Positions 7,719 through 15,665 of a stretch of 22,758 bases of DNA are shown piece by piece (positions within the stretch are counted from its first letter, which is position 1; each line of letters opens with the position of its first letter). This stretch comes from an uncultured Campylobacter sp. (lineage in GTDB: Bacteria > Campylobacterota > Campylobacteria > Campylobacterales > Campylobacteraceae): NCBI RefSeq assembly GCF_938041645.1, contig NZ_CALIST010000028.1, forward strand, positions 1-22,758. The letters are read 5' to 3'. The notes under the pieces are model-generated. The model did not search any database. It was not told the DNA's origin and saw nothing but the letters and a program-made list of their open reading frames with translations. A program made the position numbers and the translations under genes.

Positions 7719-9356
7719 ATGGCAAAAGAGATTATTTTTTCAGACGACGCAAGAAACAAACTCTACGCGGGCGTTAGGAAGCTAAACGATGCTGTAAAAG
7801 TTACGATGGGACCTCGCGGTCGCAATGTCTTAATCCAAAAGAGCTTCGGCGCTCCTGCGATCACAAAAGACGGCGTAACCGTCGCTAAAGAGATTGAGCT
7901 AAAAGATACGCTAGAGAATATGGGTGCTTCTTTGGTGCGCGAAGTAGCGAGTAAAACCAACGATCAAGCAGGAGATGGCACTACTACAGCAACCGTGCTA
8001 GCTCACGCGATCTTTAAAGAGGGCCTACGCAACGTAACTGCGGGCGCAAATCCGATCGAAGTTAAGCGCGGTATGGATAAATTTAGCGCTGCGGTTATTG
8101 AAGAGCTAAAAAAATCATCTAAAAAAGTAAACGGCAAAAAAGAGATCGCTCAGGTCGCTACGATCTCTGCTAATAACGATAGCGCGGTGGGCGATCTGAT
8201 CGCAGACGCTATGGAAAGAGTCGGCAAGGACGGCGTTATCACGGTAGAAGAGGCAAAATCTATTAACGATGAGTTAAACGTAGTCGAGGGAATGCAGTTT
8301 GACCGCGGCTATCTAAGCCCATATTTCATTACAAATGCCGAGAAAATGCTAGTCGAGCTAGCTTCTCCACTAGTGCTTCTATTTGACAAAAAAATTACAA
8401 ATTTGAAAGATCTTCTTCCGGTTTTGGAGCAGGTTCAAAAAAGCGGCAAGCCGCTTCTAATCATCGCCGAAGATATCGAGGGCGAGGCGCTTGCGACCTT
8501 GGTCGTAAATAAACTTCGCGGCGTGCTAAACATCTCCGCGGTCAAAGCCCCTGGATTTGGCGATCGCAGAAAGGCGATGCTTGAAGATATCGCGATTTTA
8601 ACGGGCGGCACCGTCATCAGCGAGGAGCTTGGCAGAACGCTAGAAAGCGCTTCTATGGCTGATCTCGGACAGGCTGAGCGCATCGTGATCGACAAAGACA
8701 ACACCACCATCGTAGGCGGCGCGGGCAAGAAAAAAGATATCGACGCGCGCGTTTCGCAGATCAAAGCTCAGATCGCCGAGACTACGAGCGATTACGACAA
8801 AGAGAAGCTTCAAGAGCGTATGGCTAAGCTTAGCGGCGGCGTCGCAGTCATCAAAGTAGGCGCTGCGACCGAAACCGAGATGAAAGAGAAAAAAGACCGC
8901 GTGGACGATGCTCTAAACGCAACTAAAGCTGCCGTAGACGAGGGTATCGTAATCGGCGGTGGCGCTGCGCTAATCAGAGCGGGACTTAGCTTAAAACTGG
9001 CCCTAAGCGGCGACGAGCTTATCGGCGCGGACATCGTCAAGCGCGCGCTTTTCGCTCCACTTCGCCAGATCGCCGAGAATGCGGGATTTGACGCGGGCGT
9101 CGTAGCAAATGCCGTCGAGCAGAATAAAGACAAAAAATTCGGCTTCAACGCCGCAAACGGTGAGTACGTCAATATGTTTGAGGCAGGTATCATTGATCCA
9201 GTCAAGGTTGAGCGCATCGCGCTTCAAAATGCGGTCTCCGTCGCAAGCCTGCTTCTAACGACCGAAGCGACCGTCAGCGAGATTAAAGAGGAGAAACCTG
9301 CAATGCCTCCAATGCCTGATATGGGCGGAATGGGTGGCATGGGCGGAATGATGTAG
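7719..9356 (+). CDS. groEL: Chaperonin GroEL (Hsp60)
   Basis: A 545-residue ATP-driven chaperonin of normal family length that forms the double-ring folding chamber. Visible are the nucleotide-binding segments TMGPRGRNV (about 29-37) and AGDGTTTATV (about 84-93, catalytic-loop Asp86), the apical domain (about 190-375), GIVIGGGAALIRA (about 409-421), and the Gly/Met-rich C-terminal tail ending GGMGGMGGMM. ATG 7719 is preferred to the in-frame TTG at 7713 because AAAGGA (7707-7712) sits 6 nt before it and the protein then begins MAKEI as in relatives. It is co-transcribed with groES and followed by two hairpins. Confidence 0.99.
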   Translation: MAKEIIFSDDARNKLYAGVRKLNDAVKVTMGPRGRNVLIQKSFGAPAITKDGVTVAKEIELKDTLENMGASLVREVASKTNDQAGDGTTTATVLAHAIFKEGLRNVTAGANPIEVKRGMDKFSAAVIEELKKSSKKVNGKKEIAQVATISANNDSAVGDLIADAMERVGKDGVITVEEAKSINDELNVVEGMQFDRGYLSPYFITNAEKMLVELASPLVLLFDKKITNLKDLLPVLEQVQKSGKPLLIIAEDIEGEALATLVVNKLRGVLNISAVKAPGFGDRRKAMLEDIAILTGGTVISEELGRTLESASMADLGQAERIVIDKDNTTIVGGAGKKKDIDARVSQIKAQIAETTSDYDKEKLQERMAKLSGGVAVIKVGAATETEMKEKKDRVDDALNATKAAVDEGIVIGGGAALIRAGLSLKLALSGDELIGADIVKRALFAPLRQIAENAGFDAGVVANAVEQNKDKKFGFNAANGEYVNMFEAGIIDPVKVERIALQNAVSVASLLLTTEATVSEIKEEKPAMPPMPDMGGMGGMGGMM

Positions 9357-9359
9357 CCC

Positions 9360-9420
9360 CATAGGAGCGTCATTCGGCGCTCCTATGCCATTACAACGGC
9401 GCTGCAAGATTTTGCAGCGC
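9360..9420 (+). terminator. Two tandem hairpins after groEL
   Basis: Stem 1 is a perfect 10-bp pairing, CATAGGAGCG (9360-9369) / CGCTCCTATG (9378-9387), with an 8-nt loop. Stem 2 is a perfect 9-bp pairing, GCGCTGCAA (9399-9407) / TTGCAGCGC (9412-9420), with a GATT loop. Neither has a strong T-run, but two such stems 3 bp and 42 bp after the stop fit operon 3'-end formation. Confidence 0.7.
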
Positions 9421-9928
9421 TTATGTGCGGTGATGCTTTAGCTATGCGCCGTAGAATGAGATGTGCCGCGTTTTGGATATGTCTAAGGCGCGGCGATTTA
9501 TTATGAATTAACGATTAAGTGGTGTAATTTTTAGTCGCCACATGATCTCGCAAATTTCGTATCTTACCGCAAATTTGCGGTTTTGCCGCATTATCCTTTA
9601 AATTTAAAAACTTTATTTGAGCTTGCTTTTTACCTTAAATTCTGACTTGCCACTCAAAATTTAAGCGCAGAATTCTAAAACTTTAAAATTTTCAGCTATC
9701 CCACCTAAACGCTTACAAGATAAAATTTTTTCGTGGCGTCATATTTTTAGTGTGATAAAATTCTATTGCCAAACAGAATCCTAGCTGCGGAATTTTTAAA
9801 GCTTAGCCTTTTGTTTGGCGATACGGCTTGGAATTAGAGCTGAAATTTCATAGCCTCACTCATTAAATTTAACGCGGCTTAATCTAAGCTTTGCTAAATT
9901 TCGCCTAAAATCCATGGAAAGGAAAACG
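9421..9928. other. Gene-free spacer groEL to the basic secreted protein
   Basis: About 500 bp with no supportable gene. It contains the 16-bp palindrome at 9566-9581 and numerous AAATTT tracts without the regular phasing seen in arrays A and B. A TAAAAT at 9906-9911 is too close to the next ribosome-binding site to be a confident promoter. Confidence 0.5.
9566..9581. terminator. 16-bp perfect palindrome followed by a T-run
   Basis: ACCGCAAATTTGCGGT is perfectly self-complementary and followed by TTT. As RNA it would form a 6-bp stem with an AAUU loop and a short U tail. It may be a backup terminator for groESL or a protein-binding palindrome. Confidence 0.35.
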
Positions 9929-10966
9929 ATGAAAAATTTAGCTCGTATTTTTTTAATTGCGTTCATTTTGACGAGCTTCTCTAGCATTTTTGCTGCGCAG
10001 CAAAACCATAAATCTAAAATTTCATCTCAAAATCTGCGAGCCAAAGATCATTCGAGTAAAAATACCTCGGCAAGATCCTCTGCCGAGCCGCATGCTAAAA
10101 AACCTGCAAATGCTAAAAGCCTTTCAAATTCCAAGCTCACAAAAAATACGCGTGCGTCTAGGAATTTCGCTAAAAATTCCACGCAAAAAAGTGCGAAAAA
10201 TTTTACTAAAAATCCCGGGCAAAATTTCGCATCGCATTCTGCGAGAAATAAAGCATCTAGGCGCCCGGCTAATCAATCAAACAGCCAGAATGAAGCTAGC
10301 AAGAGTCTAGTTGCGACGCTGATGCGTTTGCCAAAGACCCGCATCTATGAGGACGAGGCGCCAAGCGCTCGCGATACTGCGCAAACTTACAGAGGTGCAG
10401 ATATGCGGAGAAGCGCAAGCGCGCAAACTCACGGAGGCGCGGATGAGCAGACCGGTAAAATCGTAGACGCACAAGCTCGCAAATTAACGACGGCTCGAAT
10501 TGCACAGCCGCAAGCTCTCCGCGTCTATAGTGCAACTCGTTCTGGCGCTATGGGGCATACAGCTGCATCTCATTCGAGCGCCACGAAGTATACGGCTCGT
10601 CAAAATGCTCGCGCGCCCTATCTTCCCACATCTGCTCGCTCTAGCCGTGCGATAGGGCGCTCTGGCGGTAGCGCGCTTAGTAAGATGTCGTCGCCAAAGC
10701 GGGGTAATGCGCTAGGGCAAGGTGCTGCGATGCGTTATGATGAGCGTTGGGCGAAGCCCGCTCCACAGCCTTACGAGCCTGCGCCTGAGACTGAGAAAAA
10801 GCGCGGGCTGATATTTTCATCGCAGTGGGGTCCTGCCGCGCCTAAAAGCAAGTGGCAGCAGCACGAAGCCCCGATGGATGATGCTTCGTCGCGCAATGAG
10901 TCGGTGATGGATATGCTGCAGGACAAGATGAGCAGGGTCAAGGTGAATATGGAGCTGGTGCGCTAG
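9929..10966 (+). CDS. Secreted, highly basic low-complexity protein, function unknown
   Basis: I do not recognise this 345-residue protein. ATG 9929 is preferred to the in-frame ATG at 9914 because AAAGGA (9918-9923) is 5 nt before it. The protein then begins with a classical signal peptide (MKNLARIF, hydrophobic core, cleavage likely near FAA|QQ, about residue 24). The mature part is rich in A, S, K, R, N and Q with almost no acidic or hydrophobic runs until the end. Around residues 75-110 it falls into tetrapeptide-like units (NFAK, NSTQ, KSAK, NFTK, NPGQ, NFAS), encoded by 12-bp AAATTT-type repeats. Only the C-terminal 60-70 residues (from about KKRGLIFSSQWGP, then MLQDKMSRVKVNMELVR) look ordered. 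It is probably periplasmic or exported and intrinsically disordered. It stands alone between large spacers. Confidence 0.65.
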   Translation: MKNLARIFLIAFILTSFSSIFAAQQNHKSKISSQNLRAKDHSSKNTSARSSAEPHAKKPANAKSLSNSKLTKNTRASRNFAKNSTQKSAKNFTKNPGQNFASHSARNKASRRPANQSNSQNEASKSLVATLMRLPKTRIYEDEAPSARDTAQTYRGADMRRSASAQTHGGADEQTGKIVDAQARKLTTARIAQPQALRVYSATRSGAMGHTAASHSSATKYTARQNARAPYLPTSARSSRAIGRSGGSALSKMSSPKRGNALGQGAAMRYDERWAKPAPQPYEPAPETEKKRGLIFSSQWGPAAPKSKWQQHEAPMDDASSRNESVMDMLQDKMSRVKVNMELVR

Positions 10967-11585
10967 CCTAGGCGGCATGCCGACGCAATTTATATGCGTA
11001 GGCGGTTTAAATTTTACTGCCTCTATAAGATCGCGATACAGGCGCTTGCATTGCAAAAACACGAACGCTGATGTTTTTCGGCTTTGCCGCCGTGCGAAAC
11101 AATGCCCTAATGCTGCAATTAAAGATAGAATTTTTCATATTTCATCCACTTGCTTTGAATTTCACGGCTGCATGCCGTGCTGTTAGGATAAACCAGACTG
11201 CATTCGTTTTGCGCGAGCGAGCGCTGCGACGATACTGCGGGTAAAATTTCGCCAAAATTTCAAAAGCTTAATTTTGTAATTTTATGTCGCATGACTTCGC
11301 TTGCCTGCCAAGTTCGCGAAATTTTGCTTGGCTGTGTGGTTTATTAAATTTCGCTTGTCATAAAATTTTGTATAGTTTTATTTGCTACCGGAATTTTTAG
11401 AATTTTATTAGATGGCGGAATTTTATAGAACTCTATTTGCTAAAATTTCACGGCGAAATAAAATTTTCCGCAAGTGCGAAAGCAAAATTTAGCGAGTGAA
11501 ATTATACGGCGGGTGGCGAGTGCGAATTATTAAATTTTAACCCCGTTTTGAATAAAATAGCGCAAAAAATTCTAAAGGCTTAAAT
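10967..11585. other. Gene-free spacer upstream of ispG
   Basis: About 620 bp without a convincing gene. A 69-codon ORF at 10977-11186 has no ribosome-binding site and a non-protein-like composition. The left edge carries two short palindromes (GCCTAGGC at 10966-10973 and CGGCATGCCG at 10973-10982). The right half is rich in AAATTT tracts with irregular spacing (8-27 bp). Confidence 0.5.
11553..11558 (+). promoter_or_regulatory. Likely -10 of ispG
   Basis: TAAAAT lies 33 bp before the TTG start and 16 bp before the ribosome-binding site, giving a leader of about 21 nt. No -35 is evident. Confidence 0.4.
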
Positions 11586-12653
11586 TTGAAAAATCGCTAT
11601 CCGACCCGCCAAATCTCCGTCGGCTCCGTCAAAATCGGCGGCGGCGCGCCCATCTCCGTGCAATCGATGAGCTTTTCTAAGACTAAGGATGTGGAGGGTA
11701 CGCTAGAGCAGATAAACCGCCTGTATTTCGCTGGCTGCGACATCGTGCGCTGCGCCGTACTCGATAAAGCGGACGCGGACGCGCTCGCACGCATCAAAAA
11801 AAGCTCGCCGCTTCCCATCGTAGCGGACATCCATTTTAATTTTCGCTTAGCGCTGCAGGTTGCGGAGTTTGTCGATGCTATCCGCATAAACCCGGGCAAT
11901 ATCGGCGGCAAGGACCGTATCAAAGAGGTCGTGCGCGCGTGCAAAGCTCGCAGCCTGCCTATCCGCATCGGCGTAAATTTGGGCTCTTTGGAGGAGCAGT
12001 TTGAGCAGAAATACGGTCGCAGCGTGGAGGCGATGGTGCAAAGCGCGCTGTATAACGCCGCGCTGCTTGAAGATGAGGACTTTAACGCCATCGCGATCTC
12101 GCTTAAGACTTCGGACGCGCCGAGTACGGTGGCTGCGTATCGCGCGCTGCGCCCGCTGTGCGAGTATCCTTTTCATCTGGGCGTGACCGAGGCGGGGACG
12201 AAATTTCACGCGAGCATCAAGAGCGCGATCGCGCTTGGTACGCTTTTGATGGAGGGGATCGGCGATACGATGCGCGTGAGTATCACGGGCGAGCTTGAGG
12301 AGGAGATCCGCGTCGCGCGCGCGATCCTGCAGGATGCGGGCGTGCAAAAAAGCGGCGTCAATATCATCTCGTGCCCTACCTGCGGGCGTTTGCAAAGCGA
12401 CCTGCTAAGCGCGATCAAAATCGTCGAAGAAAAAACCGCGCACATAAAAACGCCGCTAAATATCAGCGTCATGGGCTGCGTCGTAAATGCGATCGGCGAG
12501 GCGAAGGGCGCGGACGTGGCGATCGCGTTCGGCAACGGGCGCGGCATCGTGATGCGCCACGGCGAAGTGGTCGCCAAACTCGATGAGAGCAAGCTCGTGG
12601 AGCGGTTTTTGCAAGAGGTCGAGGACGAGGTGCGGGCTCGCGAAGGAGCGTGA
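11586..12653 (+). CDS. ispG: (E)-4-hydroxy-3-methylbut-2-enyl-diphosphate synthase IspG (GcpE)
   Basis: The penultimate enzyme of the MEP isoprenoid pathway, a cytoplasmic [4Fe-4S] enzyme converting MEcPP to HMBPP. The 355-residue length is typical of the short bacterial form. Visible are the N-terminal RYPTRQISVG and GGGAPISVQSM segments, the TIM-barrel motifs VADIHF (79-84) and INPGNIG (101-107), and the cluster ligands C263 and C266 (SCPTCGR), C298 (VMGC) and E305 (NAIGEAK). The start is TTG at 11586: AAAGG (11574-11578) is 7 nt upstream, and the following residues match the family N-terminus. No ATG or GTG lies in frame between the upstream ribosome-binding site and that conserved start. 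The gene is isolated by spacers of 620 bp before and 930 bp after. Confidence 0.97.
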   Translation: MKNRYPTRQISVGSVKIGGGAPISVQSMSFSKTKDVEGTLEQINRLYFAGCDIVRCAVLDKADADALARIKKSSPLPIVADIHFNFRLALQVAEFVDAIRINPGNIGGKDRIKEVVRACKARSLPIRIGVNLGSLEEQFEQKYGRSVEAMVQSALYNAALLEDEDFNAIAISLKTSDAPSTVAAYRALRPLCEYPFHLGVTEAGTKFHASIKSAIALGTLLMEGIGDTMRVSITGELEEEIRVARAILQDAGVQKSGVNIISCPTCGRLQSDLLSAIKIVEEKTAHIKTPLNISVMGCVVNAIGEAKGADVAIAFGNGRGIVMRHGEVVAKLDESKLVERFLQEVEDEVRAREGA

Positions 12654-12881
12654 GAGCTGCGGCGCCTAGCGGCTTAAATATCGCTATGATTCGTGGCTTG
12701 GGTAGCTTGGCTCTGAATTCTGGCGCGCTTGGCTAGTTGTAGTTTGCTCGGCGTTTTAAGGCGCTCTTGGGTTTATCGCGGTTTGTTCGGCTCATCGGTA
12801 CAGCGCGTCTGAGGCGTAAAATTTTAAAATTTAATTCCGAGGCAGCGCTTTTAAATTTGAGCCTTTGGGAGTGCGGCTTGG

Positions 12882-13032
12882 AATTTTAGTTTGGAATTTC
12901 AGGTTTAAAATTTTAGCTCTAGGATTTCGTTTTGGAATTTTGAGTTTGAAATTTTAACTTTGCAATTCGCCGTGAAATTTTATTTTAAAATTTGAGCCTC
13001 GCGATTCGGTGCTAAATTTGCGGCGTAAAATT
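12882..13032. repeat. Degenerate ~13.4-bp phased AAATTT array (array B)
   Basis: Twelve (A/G)ATT cores start at 12882, 12895, 12909, 12923, 12936, 12950, 12964, 12976, 12989, 13003, 13015 and 13029. The intervals are 13, 14, 14, 13, 14, 14, 12, 13, 14, 12 and 14 bp (mean 13.4). The unit reads roughly (G/A)(G/A)AATTT(T/C) followed by a more variable 6-7 bp. Two units (12923, 13003) have GATT in place of AATT. The spacing is not a multiple of the 10.5-bp helical turn. Confidence 0.75.
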
Positions 13033-13433
13033 TCAAGGCACGGCGCGGGAGTCGAGCCGCATTAAATTTAGCGTGACGGACGCACCGTTTGCGAAACAGC
13101 GAGCGAGCGTTAAATTTAAATGCCGCGGCATTTGGCTCATTGTTTAAGGCGTTTGAAAAATTTCAGATCGCGACGTTTCGGTTTAAATTTAGCAAAGTTC
13201 GCTCGCCGCAGCTTGGGCGCAAAATTTAATGCCCGAGCTGGGGGCGCTAAATTTTAATAGGCGGGCTTAAAATTTTAAAGAATTCTAAGCCCTAGCGAAA
13301 TTTCAAGCTCTATGAAATTTCAAAATTTTAAATCCGCTGCCGTAGCCTTTGGGCGCAGCCTTAAATCGCCGCGGTGTGTGCAGCATAAGAGCGCAGCGGC
13401 TTAAAATCGTGTGGATTTTTGAAGCGCGAAACT

Positions 13434-13498
13434 TTCAAAGCCGCGATAGTTCCAAGGCCGCAACGAGCGTTCAAAGCCGCATCGGTTTTCAAAAGCGC
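13434..13498. repeat. Short tandem copies of TTCAAAGCCGC upstream of dnaB
   Basis: Copies at 13434-13444 and 13470-13480 are identical; 13450-13461 (TTCCAAGGCCGC) and 13486-13498 (TTTTCAAAAGCGC) are variants. Spacing is 16-20 bp. They end about 85 bp before the dnaB start. Confidence 0.5.
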
Positions 13499-13583
13499 TG
13501 GACCGGGGGCTGCGGATTAAAATTTACGATTTTATAGAGCTTAAAATTTAGACGCGCAAAAGCGCGCGAAACGAGGGGAAGCG

Positions 13584-15665
13584 ATGGTAACGAAGCAGAA
13601 TGTGCCTGCAAATTTATACGATCTGGATATGGAGCGCGCGATTTTAAGCTCGCTTTTGCAAAACGAGGACGCATACGGCGAGCTGAGCGAGATAATCTCG
13701 GTCGGCGATTTTTTCTACAAGCCGCACGCCGACGTCTACGAGGCGATCGTCAAATGCTCCTCGCACAACGAGCCGATCGCGCCGAGCTTCGTTAAAAAAT
13801 GGCTAGCCGAGCGCTACGACGATGGCGTATTTACCGAGGTCGTAGCCACCAGCGGCGTGGTCGATGCCCCAAAATACGCGCTCGAACTGCGCGAAAAATC
13901 GATCAAGCGCTCGCTAATCAAGGTAGCGCACGAGATCCCTTCGATGGTAAACGAAGCCGTGCGCAGCAAGGACACCGCCGATAAAATCAGCTCTAAAATT
14001 TACGAGCTCATCGACGAGGAGCGCCACGGCGGCATCAAAAAATCGCATGAGATCATCGCCGACGTGGTAGAGGAGCTGAAACGCCAAAAGGCGCTCGCAG
14101 GCTCGGAGCTCGTGGGGCTAGATACCGGCTTTCGCTTCCTAAACGACTGCACGAAGGGGTTGAAACCGGGTGAGCTCATCATCATCGCCGCCCGCCCCGG
14201 TATGGGAAAGACCGCCTTTGCGCTAAATTTGATGATGAAAACGCTGCAAAGCGGCAAAGGCGTCGTATTTTTCTCGCTCGAGATGCCCTCTGTGCAGCTG
14301 ATGTATCGCATACTAAGCGCGCTTAGCTCGATCCCGCTAAGCGACATAATGAGCGCCAAGCTCAGCGACGACGACTGGACGCGCTTCAACGACGCTTGCG
14401 ACGCGGTGCTAAATATGCCGCTTTTCGTCTATGACAGCGGCTACGTGAACATCCACCAAGTCCGCACCCAGCTGCGCAAGCTCAAATCCGCAGACGCCAA
14501 TATCGAGCTTTGTGTGATCGATTACATCGGACTTATGACGAGCACGAGCAACTACTCCGAGCGCCACCTGCAAATCGCCGAAATTTCACGCGGACTCAAG
14601 CTCTTAGCACGCGAGCTAAACATCCCGATCATCGCGCTGTCGCAGCTAAACCGCTCGCTTGAGGCGCGCTCAAACAAACGCCCGATGCTAAGCGATCTGC
14701 GCGAAAGCGGCGCGATCGAGCAGGACGCCGATATCATACTTTTCGTCTATCGCGATGAGGTTTATAAAGAGCAGATGGAGCGCGAGCGCATTTCGCGGCT
14801 GGAGGCCGAGGGCAAGGACGCCGGCGAGCCCGTGTTTAGGCGCAACGACTATCAGGAAAAAGCCGAAATCATCGTCGGCAAAAACCGCTCGGGCGAGGCG
14901 GGCAGGACGATCGAGGTGGGCTTTCAGGGCAGATTTACCCGCTTCGTCGATACGAGCTTCGGCGGCGAGCCCAGCGAGAGCGCGATCTTTAACGAAAATG
15001 ACAATCTCGACTACGTTTCGCAGCTGCAAGATCAGGGCTTTGAGGAGCCTGCTGCGCCGCGTCTTGATACGGCGCAGAATTTGCAGCAGAATTTAGCGCA
15101 AAACTTTAACGGCACGGAGAGTTTTAACGAAGCGCAAAATAGCGGCGTAAACTTAAGCACAAGCTCCGCTAGCGTCCGAAATTCCGGAGTAAATATCGAT
15201 TTTGATGAGATGCCTAGCTTCGGTCAAAGCGATGCGCAGTACGGCGAGGAGATAGACGGCGAGTCTAAATTTGGCGTGGAGCAGGGCCTAGTAGAAACAC
15301 GGCGCGCGGCACAGGACGCACCGCAAAAGCAAGAATTTCAGGAGCAAAATTTAGATGATGCAAGAGCTGGCGGCGTCGCACCCGAAACAGAGGGCGTGCG
15401 CGGAAATTCGGCCGAGCAGAACGTAAAGAGTGCGGAAGGCGCAAAAGACGCGCTGCAAGATGCAAAAGGCGCATCGCAAGGCGCAAATAACACTCAGCAA
15501 GAGGGCACTACGTATTTTGAAAGAGATGATGAGCCGCCTTTTGAAGCGCAAGAGGATGAGGCGAAATTTAAACCCGCGCCGCCTTTAAATATCGAAGAAA
15601 TGGGCATTCCAAAGATCAATGAGGCAAACAGGCTCGATGACGACGACGCGCCGCTGGATCTGTGA
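13584..15665 (+). CDS. dnaB: Replicative DNA helicase DnaB with a long C-terminal extension
   Basis: The hexameric ATP-driven helicase that unwinds the replication fork. The N-terminal domain (about 8-110) is the DnaG/loader-interacting collar. The RecA-like domain (about 170-455) has Walker A ARPGMGKT (203-210), catalytic E233 in SLEM, Walker B VIDYIGLM with D313, the SQLNR segment (353-357), and the arginine-finger loop GKNRSGEAG with R435. The core ends near residue 458 (GRFTRFVD). The usual family length is about 450-490, but here 235 further residues follow. They are Gln/Asn/Glu/Ala-rich and predicted disordered, with an Asn-rich stretch (NLQQ, NLAQ, NFNG, about 499-510) and an acidic end (EEMGIPKI, then DDDDAPLDL). 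A GAGGGGA ribosome-binding site (13573-13579) precedes the ATG. The next gene overlaps its 3' end in another frame. Confidence 0.96.
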   Translation: MVTKQNVPANLYDLDMERAILSSLLQNEDAYGELSEIISVGDFFYKPHADVYEAIVKCSSHNEPIAPSFVKKWLAERYDDGVFTEVVATSGVVDAPKYALELREKSIKRSLIKVAHEIPSMVNEAVRSKDTADKISSKIYELIDEERHGGIKKSHEIIADVVEELKRQKALAGSELVGLDTGFRFLNDCTKGLKPGELIIIAARPGMGKTAFALNLMMKTLQSGKGVVFFSLEMPSVQLMYRILSALSSIPLSDIMSAKLSDDDWTRFNDACDAVLNMPLFVYDSGYVNIHQVRTQLRKLKSADANIELCVIDYIGLMTSTSNYSERHLQIAEISRGLKLLARELNIPIIALSQLNRSLEARSNKRPMLSDLRESGAIEQDADIILFVYRDEVYKEQMERERISRLEAEGKDAGEPVFRRNDYQEKAEIIVGKNRSGEAGRTIEVGFQGRFTRFVDTSFGGEPSESAIFNENDNLDYVSQLQDQGFEEPAAPRLDTAQNLQQNLAQNFNGTESFNEAQNSGVNLSTSSASVRNSGVNIDFDEMPSFGQSDAQYGEEIDGESKFGVEQGLVETRRAAQDAPQKQEFQEQNLDDARAGGVAPETEGVRGNSAEQNVKSAEGAKDALQDAKGASQGANNTQQEGTTYFERDDEPPFEAQEDEAKFKPAPPLNIEEMGIPKINEANRLDDDDAPLDL

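Larger units (their letters stand above)
12654..13583. other. 930-bp gene-free region between ispG and dnaB
   Basis: No supportable gene lies here on either strand; the best ORF, 62 codons at 13349-13537, is made of the repeats at 13434-13498. The region contains phased array B (12882-13032), further AATT cores at 13159, 13186, 13223 and 13250 with two 27-bp intervals (about twice the array unit), and the TTCAAAGCCGC tandem copies. It is unusually long for a compact Campylobacter genome. Confidence 0.65.

Noticed and set aside
8810..9217. 135-codon ORF opposite groEL
   Set aside because: Fully antisense to an unmistakable groEL; shadow frame.
10977..11186. 69-codon ORF after the basic secreted protein
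   Set aside because: No ribosome-binding site, odd Cys/Arg-rich composition, and overlap with spacer palindromes; probably chance.
11245..11503. Third AAATTT-rich stretch before ispG as another phased array
   Set aside because: Intervals between cores range from 8 to 27 bp without steady phasing, so it is only rich in the motif and not convincingly periodic.
11847..12395. 182-codon ORF opposite ispG
   Set aside because: Antisense to ispG, with Arg/Ala/His-rich composition caused by the GC-rich codons of the real gene.
13349..13537. 62-codon ORF upstream of dnaB
   Set aside because: Made largely of the TTCAAAGCCGC repeat copies, with no ribosome-binding site.
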